From positions 3,472,001 to 3,536,000 of the forward strand of contig NZ_JAPNLE010000009.1 of assembly GCF_026627925.1 (NCBI RefSeq): 64,000 bases of DNA. The letters run 5' to 3'. Source of the stretch: Cupriavidus sp. D39 (lineage in GTDB: Bacteria > Pseudomonadota > Gammaproteobacteria > Burkholderiales > Burkholderiaceae). The notes under the pieces are model-generated. The model made no database searches. It saw only the letters and a program-made list of their open reading frames with translations, and had not been told where the DNA came from. This document shows positions 27,409-35,985 of the stretch, piece after piece (position 1 is the first letter of the stretch; each line of letters begins with the position of its first letter). Position numbers and translations under genes: made by a program.

Positions 27409-28053
27409 ATGTCCAGCCTTTCCCTGGATCAAGTCTTGTTCATCCTGCGCGGCGCCGGCTGGACGCTGTTGCTGTCAGCTATGGGCTTTGTCGGCGGCGC
27501 GCTGGTGGGCCTGCCGCTGGCACTGGCGCGCAGCCGCGGCGGCCGCGTGCTGCGCATGGTCACCGGCGCCTTCGTGCAGCTGGTGCAGGGCGTGCCGCTG
27601 CCGGTGATCATGTTCGTGGTGTATTTCGGCATCAGCGTGGGCGGCTTCGACCTGCCCGCGCTGGTGGCCGCCGGCATCGCCATGACGGCGTATTCCAGCG
27701 CCTACCTGGCCGAGATCTGGAAGGGCTGCATCCAGGCCGTGCCGCGCACGCAGTGGGAGGCGGCCGAGTGCCTGGCGCTCTCGCCGCTGCAGCGCGTGGT
27801 GCACGTGATCCTGCCGCAGGCCGCGCGCATCGCGGTGGCGCCCACGGTGAGCTTCCTGGTGCAGATCGTGAAGAACTCCTCGTACGCGGTGGTGATCGGC
27901 TTCTTCGACCTGACCTATTCGGCACGGGTGGTGAACAACTCCACCTTCGAGCCCTTCGTGGTGTTTTCCATCGCGGCGGTGCTTTATTTCGCGATCTGCT
28001 ATCCGCTGTCGACGCTGTCGTACAAGCTGGAGCGCCGCTTCAAGCGGGTTTGA
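27409..28053 (+). CDS. Polar amino-acid ABC permease, second subunit
   Basis: 214 residues. Same family as the preceding gene: ILRGAGWTLLLSAMGFVGG at the N-terminus and the EAA loop EAAECLALSPLQRVVHVILP near residues 121-140. About five membrane helices. ATG start with GACGCGGAGCC upstream. The two permeases would form a heterodimer. Confidence 0.88.
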   Translation: MSSLSLDQVLFILRGAGWTLLLSAMGFVGGALVGLPLALARSRGGRVLRMVTGAFVQLVQGVPLPVIMFVVYFGISVGGFDLPALVAAGIAMTAYSSAYLAEIWKGCIQAVPRTQWEAAECLALSPLQRVVHVILPQAARIAVAPTVSFLVQIVKNSSYAVVIGFFDLTYSARVVNNSTFEPFVVFSIAAVLYFAICYPLSTLSYKLERRFKRV

Positions 28054-28124
28054 GTGCGAGTTTGAACGTGGCTGTGAGAGCGGACCCGAATCAGCGGGAA
28101 ACACAAGACATCATGGAGACAAGC

Positions 28125-28853
28125 ATGGAAGACATCGTCCGCTTCGACAAGGTGAGCAAATCCTTCGGGCAGGTGGAGATCCTCAAGGGCGTGAGTTTCT
28201 CGGTGCGCGCCGGCGAGGTGGTGGCGCTGATCGGCCGCAGCGGCTCGGGCAAGAGCACGGCCCTGCGCTGCATCAACGGCCTGGAGCGCGTGAACGGCGG
28301 CGCGTTGCATGTGTGCGGCCGCGCCATGCACGAAGACAACGTGCCGCTGGGCGAGCTGCGCAAGGAAGTGGGCATCGTGTTCCAGAGCTACAACCTGTTC
28401 CCGCACCTCACCGTGGAAGAAAACGTCATGCTGGCGCCGCGCAAGGTCAAGGGCGTTGGCAAGAAGGAAGCGCGCGAGCTGGCCATGCACGTGCTCAAGC
28501 AGGTTGGCATGGAGGAGCGCGCCGGCTACTACCCGGAGCAATTGTCCGGCGGCCAGCAGCAGCGCGTGGCGATTGCGCGCTCGCTGGCGATGCGGCCGCG
28601 CCTGATGCTGTTCGATGAAGTCACCTCGGCGCTGGATCCCGAGCTGACCGGCGAGGTGCTCAAGGTGATCGAGCGGCTGGCCGAAGACGGCATGACCATG
28701 GTGCTGGTCACGCACGAGATGGCGTTCGCGCGCTCGGTGGCGGACCAGATCATGTTCATGCACCAGGGCATCGTCTGGGAAGGCGGCAGCGGCAAGCTGC
28801 TGGATGAACCTTCGACGCCGGAGCTCAAGCAGTTCGTCGGCAACGGCCTTTGA
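28125..28853 (+). CDS. Polar amino-acid ABC transporter ATP-binding protein (GlnQ/HisP-like)
   Basis: 242 residues from ATG 28125, chosen because GGAG lies 6 bases upstream; an in-frame ATG at 28113 overlaps that site. Walker A GRSGSGKST, Q-loop VFQSYNLFPHLTVEEN, signature LSGGQQQRVAIARSL, Walker B LMLFDEVTSALDPE and H-loop VLVTHEM are all canonical. Glu in the Walker B-adjacent DEVTS is present. Energises the permease pair upstream. Confidence 0.92.
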   Translation: MEDIVRFDKVSKSFGQVEILKGVSFSVRAGEVVALIGRSGSGKSTALRCINGLERVNGGALHVCGRAMHEDNVPLGELRKEVGIVFQSYNLFPHLTVEENVMLAPRKVKGVGKKEARELAMHVLKQVGMEERAGYYPEQLSGGQQQRVAIARSLAMRPRLMLFDEVTSALDPELTGEVLKVIERLAEDGMTMVLVTHEMAFARSVADQIMFMHQGIVWEGGSGKLLDEPSTPELKQFVGNGL

Positions 28854-28902
28854 TTTCCCGCTAGCCGGCACGACTCAACCTACACACCCACGGAGACACC
28901 CC

Positions 28903-29700
28903 ATGCACCTCAACCGCCGCCTGCTCGGCTCGCTCGCCGCCCTGCTGCTCGTTGGCGCATCCGCCAGCGCCTGGTCCGACACGCTCGACACCATCAAGCA
29001 ACGCAAGAAGATCCTGGTCGCCGTGGATATCGGCGCGCCGCCCTACGGCATGCTCGACAGCCAGGCAAAGCAAAGCGGCTCCGATGTGGAGACCGCCCGG
29101 CTGCTGGCCAAGGACCTCGGCGTGGAACTGGAGATCGTGCCGGTGACCGGGCCGAACCGCGTGCCCTTCCTGCTGACCAAGAAGGCGGACGTGGTGCTGG
29201 CCTCGTTCTCGGTCACGGACGAGCGCAAGAAGGTGATCGACTTTTCCGATCCCTATGGCGTGATCCCGGTCGTGGTGGGCGGGCCCGCGAAGGCCGGCCT
29301 GAAGAGCTTTGCCGACCTGTCCGGCAAGACCATCGCCGTCACGCGCGGCACCACCAGCGACCAGGAACTGAGCCGTGGCGCCAAGGAAGTGCCGGGCGTG
29401 AATATCGTGCGCTACGAGGACGACGCCACGACCAACACCGCCGTCTCCACCGGCCAGCAGGACTATCTCGCCGCCGCCATCAGCGTGATTCCCGCGGTGA
29501 AGAAGAGCAATCCCACGCGCGACCTGGAAACCAAGTTCGTGATGAAGGCCTATCCCTATGCGATCGGCCTGCGCAAGGGCGACACCGCGCTGAAGGCGTG
29601 GCTCGACAACTGGGTCAAGGCCAACCTGAAGAACGGCAAGATCAACAGCATCTACAAGCAGTACTTCGGCATCGCGCTGCCGGACGAAATGATCAAGTAA
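28903..29700 (+). CDS. Amino-acid ABC transporter substrate-binding protein (SBP_bac_3)
   Basis: 265 residues with a Sec signal peptide (residues 1-25, LLGSLAALLLVGASASAW). Family-3 binding protein features: KKILVAVDIGAPPYGMLD, VTDERKKVIDFSDPY and TIAVTRGTTSDQELSRG. The usual Arg that salt-bridges an alpha-carboxylate near the first lobe is not obvious (PNRVPFLLTKKADVV in its region), so the ligand may be a non-standard amino acid or acid. GGAGACACCCC precedes the start. Followed after 49 bp by the UxaA-type gene, suggesting a carboxylate-rich ligand. Confidence 0.88.
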   Translation: MHLNRRLLGSLAALLLVGASASAWSDTLDTIKQRKKILVAVDIGAPPYGMLDSQAKQSGSDVETARLLAKDLGVELEIVPVTGPNRVPFLLTKKADVVLASFSVTDERKKVIDFSDPYGVIPVVVGGPAKAGLKSFADLSGKTIAVTRGTTSDQELSRGAKEVPGVNIVRYEDDATTNTAVSTGQQDYLAAAISVIPAVKKSNPTRDLETKFVMKAYPYAIGLRKGDTALKAWLDNWVKANLKNGKINSIYKQYFGIALPDEMIK

Positions 29701-29749
29701 AGCCCGCACGAATCGGCAGGGCGACCATTCAACCGCGAGAAACCACCCC

Positions 29750-31318
29750 ATGAGCACAGAGAGCATTGTCGCCGCCCCCGCGCAGCTTCCCCGCACGCCG
29801 CGCACCATCCGGCTGCATCCCGATGACGACGTGGTCATTGCCCGCGACCAGATGGTGGCCGGCACGCCGCTCGCCGACGAAGGCGTGACCGTGATCGGCC
29901 TGGTCCCGCCCGGCCACAAGATCGCCACCCGCGCGATCGCCAGTGGCGAAGCGGTGCGGCGCTACGGCCAGATCATCGGCTTTGCCAGCCAGGACATCCG
30001 CGCCGGCCAGCACGTGCATACGCACAACCTGGCCATGGGCGATTTCACGCGGGACTATGCGTTCAGCGCGGAGGCCCGCGCGGTGCAACCGGTGGCGCAG
30101 CCTGCCACGTTCGATGGCATCAAACGCGCCGACGGCGGCGTGGCCACGCGCAACTACATCGGCATCCTGACCTCGGTGAACTGCTCGGCCACGGTGGCAC
30201 GCGCCATCGCGGACTATTTTCGCCGGGACATCCATCCGGAGGCGCTGGCCGCCTATCCCAATGTGGACGGCGTGGTGGCGCTCACGCACGGCGTGGGCTG
30301 CGCGGTCGATCCGCAGGGCGAGGGGCTGGCGGTGCTGCAGCGCACGCTGGGCGGCTATGCCTGCCATCCCAACTTTGCCAGCGTGCTGGTGATCGGCCTG
30401 GGCTGCGAGACCAACCAGATCTCCGCGCTGCTGGCGACACAGGGGCTCACGCACAGCGACCGGCTGCAGACCTTCACCATCCAGGACACCGGCGGCACCA
30501 CCAAGACCATTGCCCACGGCATCGAGCTGATCAAGGCGATGCTGCCGAAGGCCAACGCGGTGGAACGCCAGCCGGTGCCGGCGCACCATCTGGTGGTGGG
30601 CCTGCAATGCGGTGGCTCGGATGGCTACTCGGGCATTTCGGCCAACCCGGTGCTGGGCGCGGCGGTGGATTTGCTGGTGCGCAATGGCGGCACCGCGATC
30701 CTCTCCGAGACGCCGGAGATCTACGGCGCCGAGCACTTGCTGACGCGCCGCGCGCAAACGCCGGAGATCGGCCAGAAGCTGGTGGCGCGCATCCGCTGGT
30801 GGGAGGCCTATTGCGAGCGCCACGGCGCCAGCATGGACAACAACCCCTCCGCCGGCAACAAGGCGGGCGGCCTGACCACGGTGCTGGAAAAATCGCTGGG
30901 CGGCATCGCCAAGGGCGGCTCCACCAATCTCGCCGAAGTGTACGAGTACGCGCAGCCGGTGCGCGTGCGCGGCCTGGTCTTCATGGATACGCCGGGCTAC
31001 GACCCGATCTCCGCCACCGGCCAGGTGGCGGGCGGCGCCAACCTGATCTGCTTCACTACCGGGCGCGGCTCGGCCTACGGCTGCGCGCCCTCGCCCTCGG
31101 TCAAGCTCGCCACCAACACGGCGCTATGGCAGCGCCAGTCGGACGACATGGACCTGAACTGCGGCACGGTACTGGACGGCAGCGCCACCATCGCCGAACT
31201 GGGCGCGGCGTTGTTCCAGCTGATGCTGGACACGGCCTCCGGCAAACGCTCGCGCAGCGAGCTCCATGGCTACGGGCAGAATGAGTTCGTGCCCTGGCAG
31301 CTGGGGGCGATTACCTGA
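29750..31318 (+). CDS. UxaA/GarD-type altronate/galactarate dehydratase family
   Basis: 522 residues. An N-terminal SAF domain (residues 20-90, IRLHPDDDVVIARDQM...GHKIATRAI) is fused to the large UxaA catalytic domain with Fe-binding Cys/His motifs (GCETNQIS, QCGGSDGYSGISANP, CFTTGRGSAYGCAPSPSVKLATN). The family dehydrates hydroxy-sugar acids, and some members act on other hydroxy-acids. Being in an operon with a polar amino-acid importer rather than a sugar-acid porter is noteworthy. It is the last gene before a convergent GntR gene. Confidence 0.85.
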   Translation: MSTESIVAAPAQLPRTPRTIRLHPDDDVVIARDQMVAGTPLADEGVTVIGLVPPGHKIATRAIASGEAVRRYGQIIGFASQDIRAGQHVHTHNLAMGDFTRDYAFSAEARAVQPVAQPATFDGIKRADGGVATRNYIGILTSVNCSATVARAIADYFRRDIHPEALAAYPNVDGVVALTHGVGCAVDPQGEGLAVLQRTLGGYACHPNFASVLVIGLGCETNQISALLATQGLTHSDRLQTFTIQDTGGTTKTIAHGIELIKAMLPKANAVERQPVPAHHLVVGLQCGGSDGYSGISANPVLGAAVDLLVRNGGTAILSETPEIYGAEHLLTRRAQTPEIGQKLVARIRWWEAYCERHGASMDNNPSAGNKAGGLTTVLEKSLGGIAKGGSTNLAEVYEYAQPVRVRGLVFMDTPGYDPISATGQVAGGANLICFTTGRGSAYGCAPSPSVKLATNTALWQRQSDDMDLNCGTVLDGSATIAELGAALFQLMLDTASGKRSRSELHGYGQNEFVPWQLGAIT

Positions 31319-31421
31319 ACGTGGTTGGCTGCCCGGGCGTGCCCCGGGCAGCAGCCGGCGCGCCGTGCGAGCCCGGTTGCCGGCGTGGCGGACCGGCTCG
31401 GTCGCCATGTGCCTGGCCTGC

Positions 31422-32204
31422 TCAGACCGTTCTACGCCCGCCGCTTGCGGCCGCGCGCCGCGCGGTCTTCGAGGCCGGCTTGCCCGCGTCGGGCACCGGC
31501 TCATCAAACGCATCGGCCGCCAGCAGCACGCCCGCTGAGACGATGTACTCCGCCGCGCTTTCGATATCTCCCTGCAGCGCGGCCCGTGCCGCAATGCCAT
31601 CCCTGCGCTTGAGCGCCGCAACCAGCCGCGCGTGATGATTGACCGCTACCTGCTCGCCCACGCGGCGGGAGCCGGAGCGCAGATCGTGATTCAGGATCGG
31701 GCCGATACGCAGCCACAGCGCTTCAATCATCTGCAGCAGGATCGGCATGCCGGCGCCCTTGTAGACGGCGAAATGCAGTTCCTTGTTGACGGAGATCAGC
31801 TTTGAGCTGTCCGGCCTGGACCGGGCCATCTCCTCCGCGAAGCGGTCATGGAGGGCGGTGACCTGCACGATCGCGGCGTCGCTCAGGTGCTCGGCCGCCT
31901 GCTCTGTCGCCAGTCCTTCCAGATTGACCCGGATACTTGTGATCTCCCGGAACTGGCTCACGCTCATGATCGGCACGCGCAACGCGCGGTTAGGCGTCAG
32001 TTCCAGTGCCTGCTCCGCCACCAGGCGATGCACCGCTTCGCGCACCGGCATCACGCTCACACCCAGCGCAGCGGCAGTGCTGCGCAGCGAGATTTGTTCG
32101 CCGGGCATCATGTGGCCGCTGATCAACAATTCTCGCAATTGCGCGTAGACGTCTCCACTCAACGTCTGGCGCTTCAAAGGGGTCACAAGTTCGGGTAGGG
32201 ACAT
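31422..32204 (-). CDS. GntR/FadR-family regulator (FCD domain)
   Basis: About 260 residues from ATG 32204; an in-frame ATG at 32225 is also possible and neither has a good ribosome site. wHTH at residues 10-75 (DVYAQLRELLISGHMMPGEQ, VMPVREAVHRLVAEQALEL), then an FCD helical ligand domain (residues 85-215) with His/Asp metal-ligand candidates (LHFAVYKGAGMPILLQMIE, NHHARLVAALKRRD). The C-terminal tail is Ala/Arg/Lys rich. Divergent from the SDR-BKACE-MFS genes and separated from them by a perfect 16-bp palindrome, its likely operator. Confidence 0.85.
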   Translation of the reverse strand: MSLPELVTPLKRQTLSGDVYAQLRELLISGHMMPGEQISLRSTAAALGVSVMPVREAVHRLVAEQALELTPNRALRVPIMSVSQFREITSIRVNLEGLATEQAAEHLSDAAIVQVTALHDRFAEEMARSRPDSSKLISVNKELHFAVYKGAGMPILLQMIEALWLRIGPILNHDLRSGSRRVGEQVAVNHHARLVAALKRRDGIAARAALQGDIESAAEYIVSAGVLLAADAFDEPVPDAGKPASKTARRAAASGGRRTV

Positions 32205-32251
32205 GCGGAAATCATAGCACTTCATAGCACATAGGGTATTCCCGATTTGAG

Positions 32252-32272
32252 ATCTGTGATCACAGATATAAC
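32252..32272. promoter_or_regulatory. Operator ATCTGTGATCACAGAT and overlapping -10
   Basis: Perfect 16-bp palindrome at 32252-32267 between the divergent GntR and SDR genes, followed directly by TATAAC (32267-32272), a good -10. Bound repressor would block the SDR promoter. The central TGTGATCACA fits FadR-subfamily dyads. Confidence 0.65.
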
Positions 32273-32318
32273 ATGGCGGCCATGGAGGTAAATCGCCTCA
32301 TGCATGGAGCTGACCAAT

Positions 32319-33101
32319 ATGTGGAATGACAACTCTCTCGCGGGCAAGCGAGTCCTGGTGACCGCTGGCGCCGACGGCATCGGGCTGGAAATCACGCGGG
32401 CCTTCGCGCAGGCGGGCGCCAGTGTGCTCGTTTGCGATGTCCAGGGCGCCAGCCTGGAGCGCCTCGCGGCCGAGCTGCCGGCGGTGCATGGATGCCGGGC
32501 TGATGTGTCGAGCGAGGCCGACGTGGCCGCCATGTTCGAGACCGTCGATCGCACGCTCGGCGGCCTCGACATCCTCGTGAACAACGCCGGCGTGGCGGGC
32601 CCCACTGGTGGTGTCGAGACCCTGGCCCTGGCCGATTGGGAGCGCACGCTCGCGGTCAATATCACCGGTCAGTTCCTGTGCACCCGCCTGGCCGTGCCGC
32701 GCCTGCGCCAGGGAAAGAGCCCCGCTATCGTCAACCTGTCATCGGCTGCCGGCCACCTCGGCATGCCCGGGCGTTCGGTCTACTCGGCGTCCAAATGGGC
32801 GGTCATCGGATTCACCAAATCGCTGGCACTGGAACTCGGCGCCGACGGCATCCGCGTGAATGCCATCCTGCCCGGCGCGGTCGATGGCCCGCGCATCCGC
32901 GCGGTCATCGCGGCAAAAGCCGAGGCGCTGGGCAAGCCCCTGGAAGACGTCACGCGGGCCTACACGTCGCAAGCCGCGCTCGGGCGCATGGTGACGGCGC
33001 GCGATATCGCCAACATGGTGCTGTTCGCGTCCTCCGACCTGGCCGCCAACGTCACCGGCCAGGAGCTGGCGGTCGATGGCCTGACGCAAGCGCTTAGCTG
33101 A
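32319..33101 (+). CDS. Short-chain dehydrogenase/reductase
   Basis: About 260 residues. Start placed at ATG 32319 behind GGAGCTGA; an upstream ATG at 32304 is possible. Rossmann fold with the cofactor motif TAGADGIGLE (variant TGxxxGIG), NNAGVAG, catalytic Ser in VNLSSAAGHLG and the YSASK Tyr/Lys pair. The Asp after beta-2 (CDVQGASLE) favours NAD over NADP. Probably oxidises a 3-hydroxy acid to the beta-keto acid used by the BKACE enzyme encoded next (inference from context). Confidence 0.85.
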   Translation: MWNDNSLAGKRVLVTAGADGIGLEITRAFAQAGASVLVCDVQGASLERLAAELPAVHGCRADVSSEADVAAMFETVDRTLGGLDILVNNAGVAGPTGGVETLALADWERTLAVNITGQFLCTRLAVPRLRQGKSPAIVNLSSAAGHLGMPGRSVYSASKWAVIGFTKSLALELGADGIRVNAILPGAVDGPRIRAVIAAKAEALGKPLEDVTRAYTSQAALGRMVTARDIANMVLFASSDLAANVTGQELAVDGLTQALS

Positions 33102-33138
33102 CCTCACCTCCACCAACCGATTTCACACGGAGCCCGCC

Positions 33139-34071
33139 ATGGCCGCCCGATCCAAAGCCATCATCACCTGCGCCCCCACCGGCGCGATCCACACCCCCAG
33201 CATGTCGCCGTACCTGCCGGTGACCGCCGACGAAATCGCCGCCGCCGCCATCGATGCGGCCAAGGCCGGCGCGGCCATCCTGCACCTGCACGCGCGCGAT
33301 CCGAAGGACGGCCGGCCGTCGCAGGACCCGGCGCTGTTCCGGCCGTTCCTGTCGAAGATCAAGGCGGCCACGAATGCCGTGATCAACATCACCACCGGCG
33401 GCAGTCCCCACATGACCGTGGAGGAGCGCATGCTCCCCGCCACGACGTTCAAGCCGGAACTGGCCTCGCTGAACATGGGCTCGATGAACTTCGGCCTGTT
33501 CCCGATGCTGGATCGCTTCAAGGAGTTCGCGCACGAGTGGGAGCGCGAGCACCTGGAGAACAGCCGCAACCTGATCTTCAAGAATACCTTCAGCGATATC
33601 GAGAACATCTTGAAGATCGGCAACGCCAACGGCACGCGCTTCGAGTTCGAGTGCTACGACATCAGCCACCTGAACAACCTGAAGCATTTCCTGGACCGCG
33701 GCCTGGTCAAGGCGCCGGTGTTCGTGCAGTCGGTCTTCGGCATCCTGGGCGGCATCGGTGGCGATCCGGAAGACCTGATGCATATGCATCGGACCGCGAA
33801 CCGGCTGTTCGGCGACCAGTACCGCTGGTCGATCCTCGGCGCCGGCCGCAACCAGATCCCGCTGGCCACCATCGGCGCGGCGATGGGCGCCAACGTGCGC
33901 GTCGGCCTGGAGGATTCGCTGTGGATAGGCCCGGGCCGGCTGGCGGCATCGAGCGCCGAGCAAGTGCTGCGTATCCGCAGCGTGCTTGAGGCGTTGAACA
34001 TCGATGTCGCGACGCCCGACGAGGCTCGCGAGATCCTCGGTCTGAAGGGCGCGGCGAACGTGGCCTTTTAA
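33139..34071 (+). CDS. Beta-keto acid cleavage enzyme (BKACE, DUF849)
   Basis: 310 residues, normal length. Zn-dependent TIM-barrel enzyme that condenses a beta-keto acid with acetyl-CoA to give acetoacetate and a new acyl-CoA. Family features: KAIITCAPTGAIHTPSMSPY, the HLHARDPKDGRPSQ zinc-site region, NITTGGSP, ASLNMGSMNFG and LGAGRNQIPLATIGAAMGANVRVGLEDSL near the C-terminus. The founding member Kce acts in lysine fermentation; substrates of others vary widely. SDR before it and MFS after it make a three-gene catabolic unit. Confidence 0.9.
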   Translation: MAARSKAIITCAPTGAIHTPSMSPYLPVTADEIAAAAIDAAKAGAAILHLHARDPKDGRPSQDPALFRPFLSKIKAATNAVINITTGGSPHMTVEERMLPATTFKPELASLNMGSMNFGLFPMLDRFKEFAHEWEREHLENSRNLIFKNTFSDIENILKIGNANGTRFEFECYDISHLNNLKHFLDRGLVKAPVFVQSVFGILGGIGGDPEDLMHMHRTANRLFGDQYRWSILGAGRNQIPLATIGAAMGANVRVGLEDSLWIGPGRLAASSAEQVLRIRSVLEALNIDVATPDEAREILGLKGAANVAF

Positions 34072-34173
34072 AGGCCCGCGCCGCGAGCGCAGGCACGCAA
34101 GACAACATGCGCACGCCGGAGGCCTTGATGCCTCCGGAACATAAACAGATACCGCCGACAGGAGATCCAGGCC

Positions 34174-35508
34174 ATGTCCACCACTTATGTGCAAACCGCG
34201 CGAGAAGCGCCGCTAGCCGATCAGCGCTCGTTGAACGCGCTGTTGTTCAGGAAGCTGATGCCGCTCCTGGTGATGGCCTACGTGATCAGCTTTCTCGATC
34301 GCACCAATATCGCGCTGGCAAAGAGCCATATCGCGGTCGACCTGGGCATCTCCGCGGCGGCCTATGGGCTGGGTGCGGGCCTGTTCTTTCTCAGCTACGC
34401 GCTGCTGGAGGTCCCCAGCAACCTGATCATGCACAAGGTGGGGGCGCGCTTCTGGATCACGCGCATCATGATCACCTGGGGCTTGCTGTCCGCGGGCATG
34501 GCCTTTGTCAGCGGCGAGACCTCGTTCTATGTCATGCGCCTGTTGCTGGGCGCGGCGGAAGCGGGACTGTTCCCCGGTGTGATGCTTTACCTGACCTATT
34601 GGTTCGGCCGCAAGGAGCGGGCGCGCGCGACGGGATACTTCCTGCTGGGCGTGTGTATTGCCAACATCCTTAGCGGGCCGCTCGGCGGCGCGCTGCTGCA
34701 GATGGACGGCGTGCTGGGATGGCGGGGCTGGCAATGGATGTTCGTGCTGGAAGGCCTGCCGGCGGTGGCGTTTGCCTTCGTCGTGTGGAAGAAGTTGCCG
34801 GACGGCCCCGCCAGCGCGACCTGGCTGTCGCCCGAGGAAGCCCGCGAGGTGGAGCGCCGGCTGGCGGCGGAGCAAGCCGAGGAAGCGGCTGCCGGACACG
34901 TCGGCCACTCGTTCCGGGGCTGCCTGGCCGATCGCCAGATCTGGCTCGCGATCTTTGTGTACTTCTGCCACCAGATCAGCATTTACACAGTCATCTTCTT
35001 CCTGCCGGGCATCATCGGCACCTATGGCAAGCTGTCGCCGCTGCAAATCGGCCTGCTCAACTCCCTGCCATGGATCGCGGCGGCCATCGGCGCCGCGGCG
35101 CTCCCGCGCTTCGCCAGCAACCCGCAGCGTTGCCGCCGCATGCTGATTGCGGGGCTTGCCGTGATGTCGGCCGGCCTGCTGCTCGCGGCCTATGCCGGCC
35201 CGGTGGTCGCCATGGTGGGCTTCAGCCTGACGGCATCGATGTTCTTCGTGGTGCAGTCGGTCATTTTCCTTTTTCCGTCGTCGCGTCTTGCTGGCGTGGC
35301 GCTGGCGGGCGGGCTCGCGCTGGTCAACACCTGTGGGCTGGTCGGCGGATTTATCGGCCCGTCGGTGATGGGCGTGATCGAGCAGACCACGGGCAGTACG
35401 AAGAATGGCCTGCTGATCATTGCGGGGATGCTGGTCCTTGCCGCGCTCGTCAGCTCGCGGCTGCGACAGGGGCAGGAAGGGAAGTCGCGCCTGAGCGGCG
35501 ATCGCTGA
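34174..35508 (+). CDS. MFS transporter, anion:cation symporter (ACS) family
   Basis: 444 residues, about 12 membrane helices with a charged central loop (residues 205-245). ACS-family pattern SFLDRTNIALAKSHIAVDLG in helix 1 and GAAEAGLFPGVMLYLTYWFGRKERARATGYF in the first half. Members import organic acids such as hexuronates, tartrate or phthalate. Located after the BKACE gene, so it is the likely importer of the hydroxy-acid the cluster degrades. C-terminus is hydrophilic (RLRQGQEGKSRLSGDR). Confidence 0.88.
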   Translation: MSTTYVQTAREAPLADQRSLNALLFRKLMPLLVMAYVISFLDRTNIALAKSHIAVDLGISAAAYGLGAGLFFLSYALLEVPSNLIMHKVGARFWITRIMITWGLLSAGMAFVSGETSFYVMRLLLGAAEAGLFPGVMLYLTYWFGRKERARATGYFLLGVCIANILSGPLGGALLQMDGVLGWRGWQWMFVLEGLPAVAFAFVVWKKLPDGPASATWLSPEEAREVERRLAAEQAEEAAAGHVGHSFRGCLADRQIWLAIFVYFCHQISIYTVIFFLPGIIGTYGKLSPLQIGLLNSLPWIAAAIGAAALPRFASNPQRCRRMLIAGLAVMSAGLLLAAYAGPVVAMVGFSLTASMFFVVQSVIFLFPSSRLAGVALAGGLALVNTCGLVGGFIGPSVMGVIEQTTGSTKNGLLIIAGMLVLAALVSSRLRQGQEGKSRLSGDR

Positions 35509-35680
35509 ATGCCATGCGCCGCACTGCCGGATGCATTGCGCTGCAATTGTGCGGGCCGTGGCCGGATTGCACTTCAATAGCGTTTCTTGCACCGTAAAAA
35601 AGCGATGTCGCGATGATGCGGTGCGTTAGTGGGGAAATGCAGTGTAATTAGTGAAAGTACCTACGCCAAAAGCGAAACCT
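35509..35680 (+). other. Non-coding gap before the amide operon promoter
   Basis: No gene seen. AT content rises towards the promoter at 35681. No clear terminator for the MFS gene was found apart from the hairpins of the ami leader downstream. Confidence 0.5.
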
Positions 35681-35692
35681 TATGCTATAAAT
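35681..35692 (+). promoter_or_regulatory. Extended -10 promoter of the amide operon
   Basis: TATGCTATAAAT: TG at 35683-35684, one base, then TATAAA at 35686-35691. No good -35 is present, which an extended -10 can tolerate. The predicted start is near 35698, right at the first hairpin of the leader. Confidence 0.5.
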
Positions 35693-35699
35693 CCTCCTA

Positions 35700-35808
35700 G
35701 ACGAAATTTCGTCATTCGACATTTAGCGCTCGCTGCCAATATCGCCAGCGGAGTGCAAGGCAAAAAAGCCCGACCCGGTTCTCTACCGGTTCGGGCTTTT
35801 TGCGTTTT
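35700..35808 (+). ncRNA. Amide-operon leader with hairpins and terminator (AmiR attenuator candidate)
   Basis: Three structures in order. Hairpin 1 is GACGAAATTTCGTC (35700-35713). Hairpin 2 spans about 35725-35757 and has a long imperfect stem closing on the loop AATATC. A strong intrinsic terminator (35762-35808) has stem AAGCCCGA...TCGGGCTT and poly-T. About 180 nt then follow before the first gene. AmiR of Pseudomonas aeruginosa is an ANTAR-domain antiterminator acting on such a leader, and an amiR homologue lies at the end of this operon. ANTAR targets usually have paired hexaloop hairpins with A1 and G4. Here loops begin with A but lack an obvious G4. Confidence 0.6.
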
Positions 35809-35918
35809 GTCGTTTCAATTGGAATTTTTCGAATGGACGCCAAGGCGGCCAGTGGCGGCGCTTTGCCTGAAGAAAACGTATCGAGCATCCGGTTTGGAGT
35901 CGCATTGCGTGCGTTTAA

Positions 35919-35937
35919 AAAAGCACGAGGGTGCTTT
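35919..35937 (+). promoter_or_regulatory. Second hairpin AAAGCAC-GAGG-GTGCTTT in the leader
   Basis: Seven-bp stem with a 4-nt loop and only a weak T-tract, 49 bp before the SBP gene. It could be a minor pause or terminator. Confidence 0.35.
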
Positions 35938-35985
35938 CTCTGAATAGTACATCAATCGCCATTTATACGGACCAAGGAGCATCTA

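Noticed and set aside
27264..28124. In-frame N-terminal extension of the GlnQ-like ATPase through the second permease
   Set aside because: The Walker A domain begins at ATG 28125 with its own ribosome site; the upstream part is another frame of the permease gene.
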